Positions 1-6,982 of a DNA stretch of 10,123 nt are shown here, in pieces. Source of the stretch: an uncultured Gemmatimonadota bacterium (GTDB lineage Bacteria > Gemmatimonadota > Gemmatimonadetes > Gemmatimonadales > GWC2-71-9); contig CAMLLJ010000098.1 in assembly GCA_946480845.1 (NCBI GenBank), forward strand, positions 1 through 10,123. The letters run 5' to 3'. Position 1 is the first letter of the stretch; every line of letters begins with the position of its first letter. The translations under genes and the position numbers were made by a program. The notes beneath the pieces are model-generated. The model did no database searches. It worked only from the letters and a program-made list of their open reading frames with translations, and had not been told where the DNA came from.

Positions 1-1119
1 CTTCGCGTCGTCGTACGCGCGTTCCAGGTAGTCGAGGCTCGGGCTGATCGAGATGACGCCCCGGAGCAGCCGGTCGTCGGTCCCCGCGCCGGTGAACCGC
101 GGCAGCTCGCCGAGGGCGAGATTCACCTTGGCCGCTACGCCGCGATAGCGGAAGTTCCCGACCGCGCGCGTGAACTCCGGCGCCAGCTCGAGCGGATCCA
201 CGAGCCCGAGCAACGTGCGCCGGGGATCCGCCGTGGAGACGATCCGCGCCGCAGCGATCTCGTCGCCGCTCTCGAGCACGACGCCGGTGGCGCGGCCGTC
301 CTGGACCACGATGCGCGCCACGCCGGCGCCGGTCCGGGTCTCGACGCCGAGCGCCTGCGCGGCCGCCGCGAGCCGCGCCGTCAGCCCGCCGGCACCGCCG
401 GGCCGGACGCCGCCGCCGCGCAGTACCCCGGCGGGACTCCCGACGAGGTGATGCAGCATGACGAACGCCGTGCCGGCAGCGCGCGGTCCCTGGGAGATAC
501 CGGTGATGCCGCCCGCACCGACCACACCCTTGAGCGCGTCGTGCTCGAACCAGTCGTCGAGCAGCTCGGCGACCGACATGGGAAGCACGCGCAGCAGCTC
601 GATCATGTCCGCCTTGCCCATGCCCCGCACCCGGCGGCCGAGGCCGAGCAGGGTCATCAGGTCGGCTGCCCGGGTGCTGGTGAGCTGCGGCGCGGGAGCG
701 CCGTACAGGTGCTGGAGGAAGCCGGCGAGCTTGTGCGTCAGCGCTGAGAAGGCCTCCCATTTCCCGGCATCGGCGGCGGAGAAACGTCGCAGCGCCTCCG
801 CCGCGGCGCGCGGCGCGCGGGGCAGCGCGAGTGCGCCGTCGCCCAGCGGGCTCATCACGGCGGGGTCCGGCCCGGCCGGCGCGTCGGCTGGAACGCCGAT
901 GCCCAGCTCTTCCGCCATCGCCGGGTCGAGCCACCCCGCCTGGTGGAACGCGGCGTCCACCCGGAACCCCGGGTGGAACTCCGCGACCTGGTTGCTGCCA
1001 CCGATGGTGCTCCGCCGTTCCAGGACCAGCACGCGCTGGCCCGCCTTCGCCAGGTAGGCGGCGGCCGTGAGCCCGTTCTGGCCCGCGCCGATCACGATGG
1101 CGTCGTGCCGCGCGCTCAC
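1..1119 (-). CDS. FAD-dependent oxidoreductase, phytoene dehydrogenase/PYROXD2-like (paralog B), C-terminus cut off by window edge
   Basis: The reading frame is open from a GTG at 1119 to base 1 (373 codons; the C-terminal third lies outside). Residues 6-33 form a Rossmann FAD-binding motif: GAGQNG followed by a conserved helix and the strand RVLVLERR, then IGGS in the usual GGS/GGA loop. Further along are VAELLDDWFEH, the segment GTAFVMLHHLVG, a second dinucleotide-domain strand with DGRATGVVLESGDEI, and near the edge SISPSLDYLERAYDDAK. All these blocks align with the next gene upstream in the operon, so the two are tandem paralogs. The GTG shares bases with the preceding TGA (GTGA, 4-base overlap), and GGAG lies about 8 bases upstream, which supports this start and translational coupling. 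Family members are flavoproteins of roughly 500-550 residues that oxidise lipid-like or amine substrates; most are uncharacterised. The substrate cannot be read from the sequence. Family assignment is firm, function is not. Confidence 0.9.
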   Translation of the reverse strand, partial: MSARHDAIVIGAGQNGLTAAAYLAKAGQRVLVLERRSTIGGSNQVAEFHPGFRVDAAFHQAGWLDPAMAEELGIGVPADAPAGPDPAVMSPLGDGALALPRAPRAAAEALRRFSAADAGKWEAFSALTHKLAGFLQHLYGAPAPQLTSTRAADLMTLLGLGRRVRGMGKADMIELLRVLPMSVAELLDDWFEHDALKGVVGAGGITGISQGPRAAGTAFVMLHHLVGSPAGVLRGGGVRPGGAGGLTARLAAAAQALGVETRTGAGVARIVVQDGRATGVVLESGDEIAAARIVSTADPRRTLLGLVDPLELAPEFTRAVGNFRYRGVAAKVNLALGELPRFTGAGTDDRLLRGVISISPSLDYLERAYDDAK

Positions 1120-2699
1120 TTGAGGATCTCCAGCGCCGCGAGCCGCCCGGATGCGCCCATGATCCCGCCGCCCGGATGGGTGCCGGCGCCGCACTGGTAG
1201 TAGTTGCGGATCGGCGTGGCATAGCGCGACCAGGCGGGCGCCGGGCGCAGGAAGAAGAGCTGGTGCAGGGCCAGCTCGCCCTGGAAGATGTTGCCCTCGG
1301 TGAGGCCGGTCGTGGCCTCGATCTCGTGGGGCGTGATGACCTGGCGGTGCCGGATGATCGACTTCAGGTTCGGCGCGTACTCGGCGAGCGTGTCGATCAC
1401 CGTGTCGCCGAACGCCTCGCGGCGCTCGGGGGTCCAGCCGCCGTTCAGGTGGTACGGCGCGTACTGGACGAAGATGGACATGACGTGCTTGCCCGGTGGC
1501 GCCATCCCCGGGTCGATCATCGAGGGGAGGATGATGTCCATGTACGGCATGCGCGAGAACTCGCCGTACTTGGCGTCGTCGTAGGCGCGCTCGATGTAGT
1601 CGATGCTGGGACTGATGGAGATCGCGCCGCGCAGGTGCGGGCCGTTCCCCGGCATGCAGGTGAAGTCGGGCAGCCCGTCGAGCGCGAGGTTCACCTTGCC
1701 CGACGAGCCCCGGAACTTGTAGCGCCGGATCGACTCGACCAGGTCGCCGGGAAGCTGCCCCGGGTCCACCATGCGGGTGAACGTCTGCTTCGGGTCGAGG
1801 CCGGAGACCACGACGCTCGCCGCGATCTCGTCCCCGTTCTCGAGCACCACGCCGGTCGCCCTCCCGTTCTTCACCAGCACCTGCGCGACGGGCGCACTGG
1901 TGCGGATCTCGGCGCCGAAGCGCCGCGCCGCCGCCGCGATGGATTCGCTGATCGCGCCGGTGCCGCCCTTGGCGAAGCCCCAGGCGCGGAAGGCCCCGTC
2001 GATCTCGCCCATGTAGTGGTGCAGGAGCACGTAGGCCGTCCCCGGCGAGCGCGGCCCGAGGAAGGTGCCGATGATCCCGCTCGCCGACTTGGTGGCCTTG
2101 AGCGGCTCGCACTCGAACCACTCGTCGAGGAAGTCGGCCGCGCTCATCGTCATCAGCTTGAAGAGCGCGTGGAAGTGCTCCTCGCCCACCCCGCTCATGT
2201 GCCGGCCCAGCCGCGCGAGCGAGAGCAGCTCCTTCGGGCTCAGGCTGGTCGGGTCGGGCGGGATCATCCCGAGGATGGGGCGCACCGCCATCGCCATGTG
2301 GTGCATGAGCCGGCCGAACTCGTCGTAGGCCTCCGCGTCCACGGGCGAGTGCCGCATCAGCTCGCGGCGCGTGGCGTCGTGATCGGCCCAGGAGGCGAGG
2401 TAGTCGCCGTTGGGGAGCGGGGTGAGCGTGCTCTCGAGCGGGAGAACCTGGAGCCCGTGGCCGGGGAGGTCGAGGTCGCGGATGATCTCGGGGCGGAGGA
2501 GGCTCACGACGTAGGAGAAGACCGAGAACTTGTAGCCCGGAAAGATCTCCTCGGTGACTGCGGCGCCGCCGACGAGGTGGCGACGCTCGAGGACGAGCAC
2601 GCGCTTGCCGGCCCGCGCCAGGTAGGCCGCGGCGACGAGCCCGTTGTGCCCGCCGCCCACGACGATCACGTCCCAGGTGCCCCGCCCCGCGCTCGTCAT
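1116..2699 (-). CDS. FAD-dependent oxidoreductase, phytoene dehydrogenase/PYROXD2-like (paralog A)
   Basis: A full-length 527-residue flavoprotein. The N-terminal Rossmann motif is VVGGGHNGLVAAAYLARAG (about residues 12-30), followed by RVLVLERR and VGGAA. The middle holds ADFLDEWFE, GTAYVLLHHYMG and the second FAD-contacting strand NGRATGVVLENGDEIAASVV. The C-terminus carries the flavin-closing motif CGAGTHPGGGIMGASGRLAA. This layout matches the phytoene desaturase/PYROXD2 superfamily at its normal length. No signal peptide or membrane segment is seen, so a cytoplasmic or peripheral enzyme is expected. The ATG overlaps the upstream TGA as ATGA, and GAGGAA sits about 7 bases before it, a good ribosome site. 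It lies between a GcvT-like gene and a second copy of itself, which suggests a catabolic oxidation linked to one-carbon transfer rather than carotenoid synthesis; no other carotenoid genes are present. The substrate is unknown. Confidence 0.93.
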   Translation of the reverse strand: MTSAGRGTWDVIVVGGGHNGLVAAAYLARAGKRVLVLERRHLVGGAAVTEEIFPGYKFSVFSYVVSLLRPEIIRDLDLPGHGLQVLPLESTLTPLPNGDYLASWADHDATRRELMRHSPVDAEAYDEFGRLMHHMAMAVRPILGMIPPDPTSLSPKELLSLARLGRHMSGVGEEHFHALFKLMTMSAADFLDEWFECEPLKATKSASGIIGTFLGPRSPGTAYVLLHHYMGEIDGAFRAWGFAKGGTGAISESIAAAARRFGAEIRTSAPVAQVLVKNGRATGVVLENGDEIAASVVVSGLDPKQTFTRMVDPGQLPGDLVESIRRYKFRGSSGKVNLALDGLPDFTCMPGNGPHLRGAISISPSIDYIERAYDDAKYGEFSRMPYMDIILPSMIDPGMAPPGKHVMSIFVQYAPYHLNGGWTPERREAFGDTVIDTLAEYAPNLKSIIRHRQVITPHEIEATTGLTEGNIFQGELALHQLFFLRPAPAWSRYATPIRNYYQCGAGTHPGGGIMGASGRLAALEILK

Positions 2700-3880
2700 G
2701 CGCGCTTCCTCGGCGGGTTGAAGAACGGCGTCGTCACCACCGCGGCGTCAGCGAGCTTCCGGCGATGCTCGACTGTCACCTCCACCTTCAGCGCCGTGCC
2801 CGGCGCCGCGTGCGCCGACTCCACGTGCCCCAGCGCGATGTACCGCTTCAGGATCGGCGACCAGCACCCGCTCGTCGCATACCCGACCTGGCGGCCGCCG
2901 GAGTAGAGCGGCACGCTCACCCGCCACGCCATCGTCGGCAGCCTGGGCGGGAGGCCCCGCTCGGCGTAGAGCCGCTCCAGCGACTCCCACGCGATCTCCA
3001 GCCCGACGAACTGCCAGGCCGGCCCCCGCTCGCGCTCGGCCGCGAGCGCGCGGCGGCCCACGAACGGGCCCTTGTCGAGCTTCACCGTCCAGCCGAGCCC
3101 GAGCTCGTACGGCGAGGACTTCTGGTCCTCGATCAGGGCATGGTGGGACGACACGTAGTCCACCTCGATCAGCAGCAGCCCCGCCTCGACCCGCGCCACG
3201 TCGAGCGCCAGGATGCCCGCCGGCACGATCCCGTAGTCGCTGCCGGCGGCCATCAGCGCGTCCCACACCTCGATCGCATGCGCCGCGGGGATCCAGATCT
3301 CGAAGCCGAGGTCGCCGGTGTAACCGGTGCGGGAGACCGTGACCGGCACGCCGGCGAGGCGGCCGTCGGTGAGGTGGAAGTAGCGGAGCGAAGTGACGTC
3401 GCAGCCGGCGGCGGCGAGGATGTCACGCGAGAGCGGGCCCTGGAGCGAGAGCGCCGCCGTGGCGTCGGAGACGTCCTCGATGGTCACGCCGAGCCCCAGC
3501 GCGTTCTGGCGGAGCCAGCGCAGGTTGGGATCGGCCGACGTCATCCGGTAGCGGTCCTCATCGAGCCGCGAGATGGTGCCGTCGTCGATCACCTTGCCCG
3601 CCGAATCGCACCAGGGCGTGTAGAGCACCTGGCCGACGCCGGCCTTTGCCACGTGCCGCGTCACTACCCGGTCGAGGAAGCGCGTGGCGTCGCGGCCGCC
3701 GACCAGGTACTTGAAGAGCGGCGAGACGTCGATGAGCGCGGCCGAGTTCCGGATGGCGGCGTACTCGCGGTCATGGAGCAGCTCGTAGGAGCTGGCCACG
3801 ACGTGGCCCGCCCAGCGGCGCCAGCTCTGGCCCTCGGAGAGCGGGCCGGTGCGATCGTGGAACGGCGTGGTCCTGAGCAT
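2696..3880 (-). CDS. GcvT/DmdA-like tetrahydrofolate-dependent aminomethyltransferase family protein
   Basis: A 394-residue protein of the glycine cleavage T-protein fold (GCV_T domain about residues 35-275, GCV_T C-terminal barrel about 290-375). Diagnostic features are SAGKVIDDGTISRL (about 93-106), whose Asp pair (99-100) matches the catalytic Asp region of T-proteins; SRTGYTGDLGFEIW (183-196) with the folate-site Tyr and Glu; and ALDVARVEAGL (225-235) with the conserved Arg. True GcvT usually has an Asn-rich stretch after the Asp loop; here it reads MTSADPN, closer to DmdA-like and dehydrogenase-associated members. It is therefore unlikely to be housekeeping gcvT, and no gcvH or gcvP lies nearby. 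Family members move a C1 unit from a methylated or aminomethyl donor to tetrahydrofolate in the cytoplasm. The gene follows iclR by about 35 bases, has a weak AGGCGA ribosome site, and overlaps the downstream flavoprotein by 4 bases. The donor is unknown; methylated amines or DMSP-like compounds are options. Confidence 0.9.
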   Translation of the reverse strand: MLRTTPFHDRTGPLSEGQSWRRWAGHVVASSYELLHDREYAAIRNSAALIDVSPLFKYLVGGRDATRFLDRVVTRHVAKAGVGQVLYTPWCDSAGKVIDDGTISRLDEDRYRMTSADPNLRWLRQNALGLGVTIEDVSDATAALSLQGPLSRDILAAAGCDVTSLRYFHLTDGRLAGVPVTVSRTGYTGDLGFEIWIPAAHAIEVWDALMAAGSDYGIVPAGILALDVARVEAGLLLIEVDYVSSHHALIEDQKSSPYELGLGWTVKLDKGPFVGRRALAAERERGPAWQFVGLEIAWESLERLYAERGLPPRLPTMAWRVSVPLYSGGRQVGYATSGCWSPILKRYIALGHVESAHAAPGTALKVEVTVEHRRKLADAAVVTTPFFNPPRKRA

Positions 3881-3915
3881 GCGGGCTCGCCTGGAAGCGT
3901 GATGAAACCGGGGGC

Positions 3916-4689
3916 CTAGCCGGTGTACCCGAGCCGGCGCGAGATCCCGCCGGCGGCGCGGCGGAGCGTCGGCAGCCGGTCCCGGAGTCGCTCGGCCGTG
4001 AGGCGCGCGCCCGGGCCGCCGATGCTGACGGCCGCGACGACCCGGCCGTCATGGTCGCGCACCGGCACGCCGATGGCGTTGTAGCCGTCCTCGAGCTCGC
4101 CGAGCGCCGTGGCGTAGCCCTGCGCGCGCACCTGGGCGAGTTCCCGCCGGAGCGCGGCCAGCGTCGCGATGGTCCGCCTTGCCGGCCGGGCGAGCGGCGC
4201 CCGGAGCAGCGACCGGCGCGCGGGCTCCGGGAGCTCGGCGAGCAGCACCTTGCCGGTCGATGTGGCGTGTGCCGGCCACCGGGTGCCGACCGACGGGGCT
4301 CCGAGCAGCGACTTGCGGCTCCACGCCTCGCCCAGGATCAGCACGTCGGCGCCCACCAGCGTTTCGATCGTCGCGGTCTCGCCGGTGCGCCGGGCCAGCT
4401 CCTCGAGGAACGGCCGACTCACCGCGCGCAGGTCGCTGCTCCGGAGGGCGCGCGCGCCGAGCGCGATGGCCTCGGGCCCCAGGCGCCACGCGGCGCCCTC
4501 CTCGCTCCGCGCCACCAGCCCCTCCGCCGCGAGCGCCGTGAGCAGGCGAAACGCGGTGGTCTTGTTCAGGCCCGACGCCGCCACCAGGTCGGGCAGCGTC
4601 AGCTCCGGCCGCACCTCGCTGAACGCCTTGAGCAGCCCCACCGCCCGCCGCACGGCCTGGGTCCCGGAATATGGCGCGGGTTTCGGCAT
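3916..4689 (-). CDS. IclR-family transcriptional regulator
   Basis: A 257-residue regulator with the standard two-domain layout. The N-terminal winged helix (about residues 8-70) includes TQAVRRAVGLLKAF and the HTH LPDLVAASGLNKTTAFRLL. The C-terminal ligand-binding domain (about 85-255) includes PAHATSTGKVLLA, RAQGYATALGELEDGYNAIG and VPVRDHDGRVVAAVSIGGP. IclR proteins sense small organic acids or aromatics and usually control adjacent catabolic genes; here the GcvT-like and flavoprotein genes follow on the same strand, so they are the likely targets. I chose the ATG at 4689 because the conserved KPAPYSGTQAV segment follows directly. An in-frame ATG at 4710 would add seven residues (MLNYHST). 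The open frame continues to 5001, but that is antisense to the protease gene and not coding. Neither ATG has a Shine-Dalgarno site; a TATCAT hexamer 6 bases before 4689 suggests a leaderless start. Confidence 0.93.
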   Translation of the reverse strand: MPKPAPYSGTQAVRRAVGLLKAFSEVRPELTLPDLVAASGLNKTTAFRLLTALAAEGLVARSEEGAAWRLGPEAIALGARALRSSDLRAVSRPFLEELARRTGETATIETLVGADVLILGEAWSRKSLLGAPSVGTRWPAHATSTGKVLLAELPEPARRSLLRAPLARPARRTIATLAALRRELAQVRAQGYATALGELEDGYNAIGVPVRDHDGRVVAAVSIGGPGARLTAERLRDRLPTLRRAAGGISRRLGYTG

Positions 4690-4718
4690 TGTGGAATGAT
4701 AGTTCAGCATGTGAAACG
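4690..4718. promoter_or_regulatory. Candidate IclR operator: two direct half-sites over the iclR start and -10 region
   Basis: On the plus strand TGTGGAAT (4690-4697) is repeated as TGTGAAAC (4710-4717), exactly 20 bases apart, about two helical turns. Both resemble the GTGGAANC/GNTTCCAC half-site known for IclR-type regulators. They flank the minus-strand TATCAT (4696-4701) that could be the iclR -10 element, so binding would repress iclR and the genes behind it. Two 8-base partial matches are weak evidence on their own. Confidence 0.35.
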
Positions 4719-4762
4719 CTGGAAGCGGCAGGCCCGGGAGGCGGGCGCCACCTGCGGCCCGG

Positions 4763-5764
4763 CTACGCGCTGTACGCCATCCCCTTGAGCCGGGCGATCC
4801 GCTCCCGCATCGGCGGGTGCGACGCGAACACGTCGCCCAGGAAGCCCTCGACGTCGGCGATCCTCCGCTCCGATGGGTCCACGATGCAGAGGTGGGCGGC
4901 CCCTCTGGTGATGGCGCGCGTGGCGCCGCCGTGCCCCTCGAGCTTCTCCAGGGCCGCCGCCAGCGCCGCGGGGTTCCGGGTGAGCTGCGCGCCGGTGGCA
5001 TCGGCGAGGTACTCGCGCTTCCGGCTCACCGCCATCGCCAGCAGCCGCGAGATGACCGGCGCGATGACCAGCGTGAGCAGCCAGAGCACCAGCACCAGGA
5101 GCCCGAGCGCGCCGGCGCCGCCCTTCTTCCCGCCGCCGCCCCCGCGCCCGCCGGCGCCCACCCGCCCGCCGCCGCGCAGGATCACCCGCGCGCCGTCGGA
5201 GACCAGCAGGATGGCGCCGACCATGCCGGCGAGCAGCGTCATGAGGCGCGTGTCGAAGTTCCGCACGTGCGCCATCTCGTGCGCCACGACGCCCTGCAGC
5301 TCGTCGCGCGACAGCCGATCGAGCAGCCCCTGGGTCACGGCGATGCTCGCCGTCGCCGGGTCGCGCCCGGTGGCGAAGGCGTTGGGGTCGTCGTCGGGCA
5401 CCAGCCAGATGCGGGGGCGCGGGATGCCGGCGGCGATCGCCATCTCCTCGACGACGTTGACGTACTGGCGCTGCTCCGGCGTCGCCGGCTCGATGATCTC
5501 CCAGGCACCCGCGGCCCAGAGCACGCGCCTGGCGCCGTTCCGCCAGGCGGACCAGCAGACGCCGGCCGCGACCAGCGAGGTGACGATGCCGATGAAGGGG
5601 AACCAGTGGTGGTAGGAGCCCGGCGGGTTGTCGGCGGTGAGCATGCCGATGGCGAGGTCGCCGCCGAACCCGACCCAGGCGAAGAAGAGGATGAAGCCCG
5701 CCACCAGCCAGTTCGACCGGCGGCGGTTCGACTCCTGCTGCGCGAAGAGGTTCGCTTCGCTCAG
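4763..5764 (-). CDS. M48-family membrane zinc metalloprotease, HtpX-like
   Basis: An HtpX-like protease. Zinc ligands are in the motif AHEMAH and in the downstream Glu of KREYLADATGA; the C-terminal SHPPMRERIARL is typical of the family. Hydrophobic segments follow the N-terminus (GFILFFAWVGF; IGIVTSLVAAGVCW), with two more around LLAGMVGAILLV and LGLLVLVLWLLTLVIA. Between these last two lies a Gly-rich loop with two Lys (plus-strand region about 5105-5180). M48 membrane proteases degrade misfolded membrane proteins at the inner membrane. Start choice: a GTG at 5704 gives 313 residues, but the frame extends upstream through NLFAQQESNRRRSNWLV, the charged head typical of this subfamily. The only start-like codon before it is CTG at 5762-5764, overlapping the lemA TGA (CTGA), which gives 333 residues. 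I annotate that longer form; its start is uncertain while the gene itself is not. It sits directly behind lemA, a common pairing. Confidence 0.9.
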   Translation of the reverse strand: MSEANLFAQQESNRRRSNWLVAGFILFFAWVGFGGDLAIGMLTADNPPGSYHHWFPFIGIVTSLVAAGVCWSAWRNGARRVLWAAGAWEIIEPATPEQRQYVNVVEEMAIAAGIPRPRIWLVPDDDPNAFATGRDPATASIAVTQGLLDRLSRDELQGVVAHEMAHVRNFDTRLMTLLAGMVGAILLVSDGARVILRGGGRVGAGGRGGGGGKKGGAGALGLLVLVLWLLTLVIAPVISRLLAMAVSRKREYLADATGAQLTRNPAALAAALEKLEGHGGATRAITRGAAHLCIVDPSERRIADVEGFLGDVFASHPPMRERIARLKGMAYSA

Positions 5765-6315
5765 AGGTTGACGACCGGCACCGAGCGCTCGGCCGCGTCC
5801 TCGATCTCCCAGAGCTCCGCGGGGGTCGCCTTGGCGAGGCCGGCGACGAGCATCGTCGGGAAGGTCGCCTGCCGGGTGTTGTACTGCGTGGCGGTGTCGT
5901 TGTAGAGCTGCCGCGCGAAGCCGACCTTGTTCTCGGTGCTGGTCAGCTCTTCCTGCAGCGCCATGATGTTGGCGTTCGACTTGAGGTCGGGATACGCCTC
6001 GGTGAGCGCGAAGAGCCGCCCCAGCGCCTGGGTCAGCTCGCCTTCCGCGCGCGCCGTCTCCTTCACGCCCGTCGCCGAGACGGCCTTGGCGCGCGCGGAG
6101 ATCACCGCGTCGAGCGTGCCCTTCTCGAAGTTCATGGCGCCCTTCACCGTGTTGACCAGGTTGGGGATCAGGTCATGCCGGCGCTTGAGCTGGACGTCGA
6201 TCTGCTTCCAGGCGTTGAGCACCTGGTTCTTGAGGCTGATGAGGCCGTTGTAGGCGCCCACGACCCAGAGCACGAGGACCACGACGATCGCGAGCAGGAT
6301 GCCGAGCGTGAGCAT
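5761..6315 (-). CDS. lemA: LemA family protein
   Basis: A 184-residue protein of normal LemA length. A single N-terminal membrane helix (about residues 3-21, LGILLAIVVVLVLWVVGAY) is followed by the family signature YNGLISLKNQVLNAWKQIDV and RRHDLIPNLVNTVKG, then by a long helical region with AYPDLKSNANIMALQEELT and STENKVGFARQLYND. LemA proteins are anchored with a very short outer N-terminus and a helical-bundle domain in the cytoplasm; their biochemical role is unresolved, but they are often encoded beside M48 proteases. The ATG at 6315 is preferred over an upstream in-frame codon at 6369: GGGAG lies about 7 bases before it and the membrane helix starts at once. The gene begins 19 bases after the MerR-like gene, and its TGA overlaps the likely protease start, so the set is probably co-transcribed. 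Confidence 0.95.
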   Translation of the reverse strand: MLTLGILLAIVVVLVLWVVGAYNGLISLKNQVLNAWKQIDVQLKRRHDLIPNLVNTVKGAMNFEKGTLDAVISARAKAVSATGVKETARAEGELTQALGRLFALTEAYPDLKSNANIMALQEELTSTENKVGFARQLYNDTATQYNTRQATFPTMLVAGLAKATPAELWEIEDAAERSVPVVNL

Positions 6316-6334
6316 GGAGTCTCCCGTGGGTTGG

Positions 6335-6982
6335 TCAGTGCGACTGGGGCATGAGCGACGCGAGCGCATGCCGCACCGTGTCGCCGATCGCCTCGCTGCC
6401 GCCGTGCAGGCGGGCGATGGGGTGCTGCTCGTCGATCAGCAGCTCGACCCCGGGCGCGACGAGGATGCGGCGGCAGGTGGTGCCGCGCGCGGCCGCCGCC
6501 GAGTCGGGCGGCGTGATCCAGGCCTGGAGCGCGCGGCCGACCCGGCCCCGCCCCGTGCCCGGCTCCTGCAGCAGCGCGAGCCGCGACGGCGGCGGGATCG
6601 AGGCCCCGAGCGCCTGGGCGACGCGCCGCTCGATCATGTCGCCGGTGAGCGCGCTCGCCTCCTTCACGATGGTGTCGAGCGTGGCGCCTTCCATCTGCCG
6701 CAGCTTGATGGCGAGCACCTGCAGCAGGTGCTTGTAGGTGTAGACCGCGGCCGTGCCGCGCCCTTCGGGCGGGCTCACCAGCCCGCGCGCCACGTAGAAG
6801 CGGATGGTGCGCTCGCTCGGCTGCGCCCGCGACGCCGCGTTGATGGGGACGATGCCCGACGCATCCAGGATCGCCGTGGCGAGCGCCGCGAGGTCGCGCA
6901 GCCCCCATGGGGCGAGCGGGCCGTACTCGCGCAGCACGGACAGCGGATCGGCCTGGACCGGCTGGGTGGGCATGACGCTCAT
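6335..6982 (-). CDS. MerR-type winged-helix transcriptional regulator-like protein
   Basis: A 215-residue protein with a MerR-like DNA-binding segment at about residues 54-110: PSERTIRFYVARGLVSPPEG, then the wing with AAVYTYKHLLQVLAIKLRQM and the helix after GATLDTIVKEA. About 50 residues precede it (LRDLAALATAILDASG), which is longer than in classical MerR. The C-terminal part (about 120-215) is Ala/Arg-rich and ends with an LLIDEQHPIARL segment. No cysteine metal site or recognisable effector domain is seen, so the signal is unknown. The start ATG overlaps the TGA of the upstream TPR gene (ATGA) and lacks a clear ribosome site, consistent with translational coupling; an ATG at 6973 is an alternative. 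lemA follows after 19 bases, which makes the lemA/M48 pair a likely target or partner. Confidence 0.82.
   Translation of the reverse strand: MSVMPTQPVQADPLSVLREYGPLAPWGLRDLAALATAILDASGIVPINAASRAQPSERTIRFYVARGLVSPPEGRGTAAVYTYKHLLQVLAIKLRQMEGATLDTIVKEASALTGDMIERRVAQALGASIPPPSRLALLQEPGTGRGRVGRALQAWITPPDSAAAARGTTCRRILVAPGVELLIDEQHPIARLHGGSEAIGDTVRHALASLMPQSH

Noticed and set aside
1..2699. Carotenoid biosynthesis (phytoene desaturase) function for the two flavoproteins
   Set aside because: The fold family is shared, but no phytoene synthase, cyclase or prenyltransferase gene is nearby, and the GcvT-like/IclR context argues for a catabolic role.
1176..2906. Plus-strand open frame of 576 codons opposite the flavoprotein gene
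   Set aside because: It is antisense to a clearly conserved gene, has low-complexity Arg/Glu/Val/Gly-rich composition and no recognisable domain. Long antisense frames are expected at this GC content.
2765..3919. Plus-strand open frame of 384 codons opposite the GcvT-like gene
   Set aside because: Same situation: antisense to a well-supported gene, Arg/Ala/Val-rich with no motif.
4725..4762. GC-rich stretch between the protease stop and iclR as a terminator (CGGGC ... GCCCG)
   Set aside because: The stem is only 5 base pairs with a loop of about 10 bases and no T-run follows on the minus strand; not enough to call a terminator.
4690..5001. N-terminal extension of the IclR frame to 5001
   Set aside because: The extension overlaps the 3' part of the M48 protease gene in another frame and is Pro/Arg/Ser-rich; IclR proteins begin near the KPAPYSGTQAV segment.
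6316..6369. Upstream start for LemA at 6369
   Set aside because: It would add a Ser/Arg-rich stretch before the membrane helix and overlap the MerR-like gene; the ATG at 6315 has a good GGGAG site and gives the usual LemA length.
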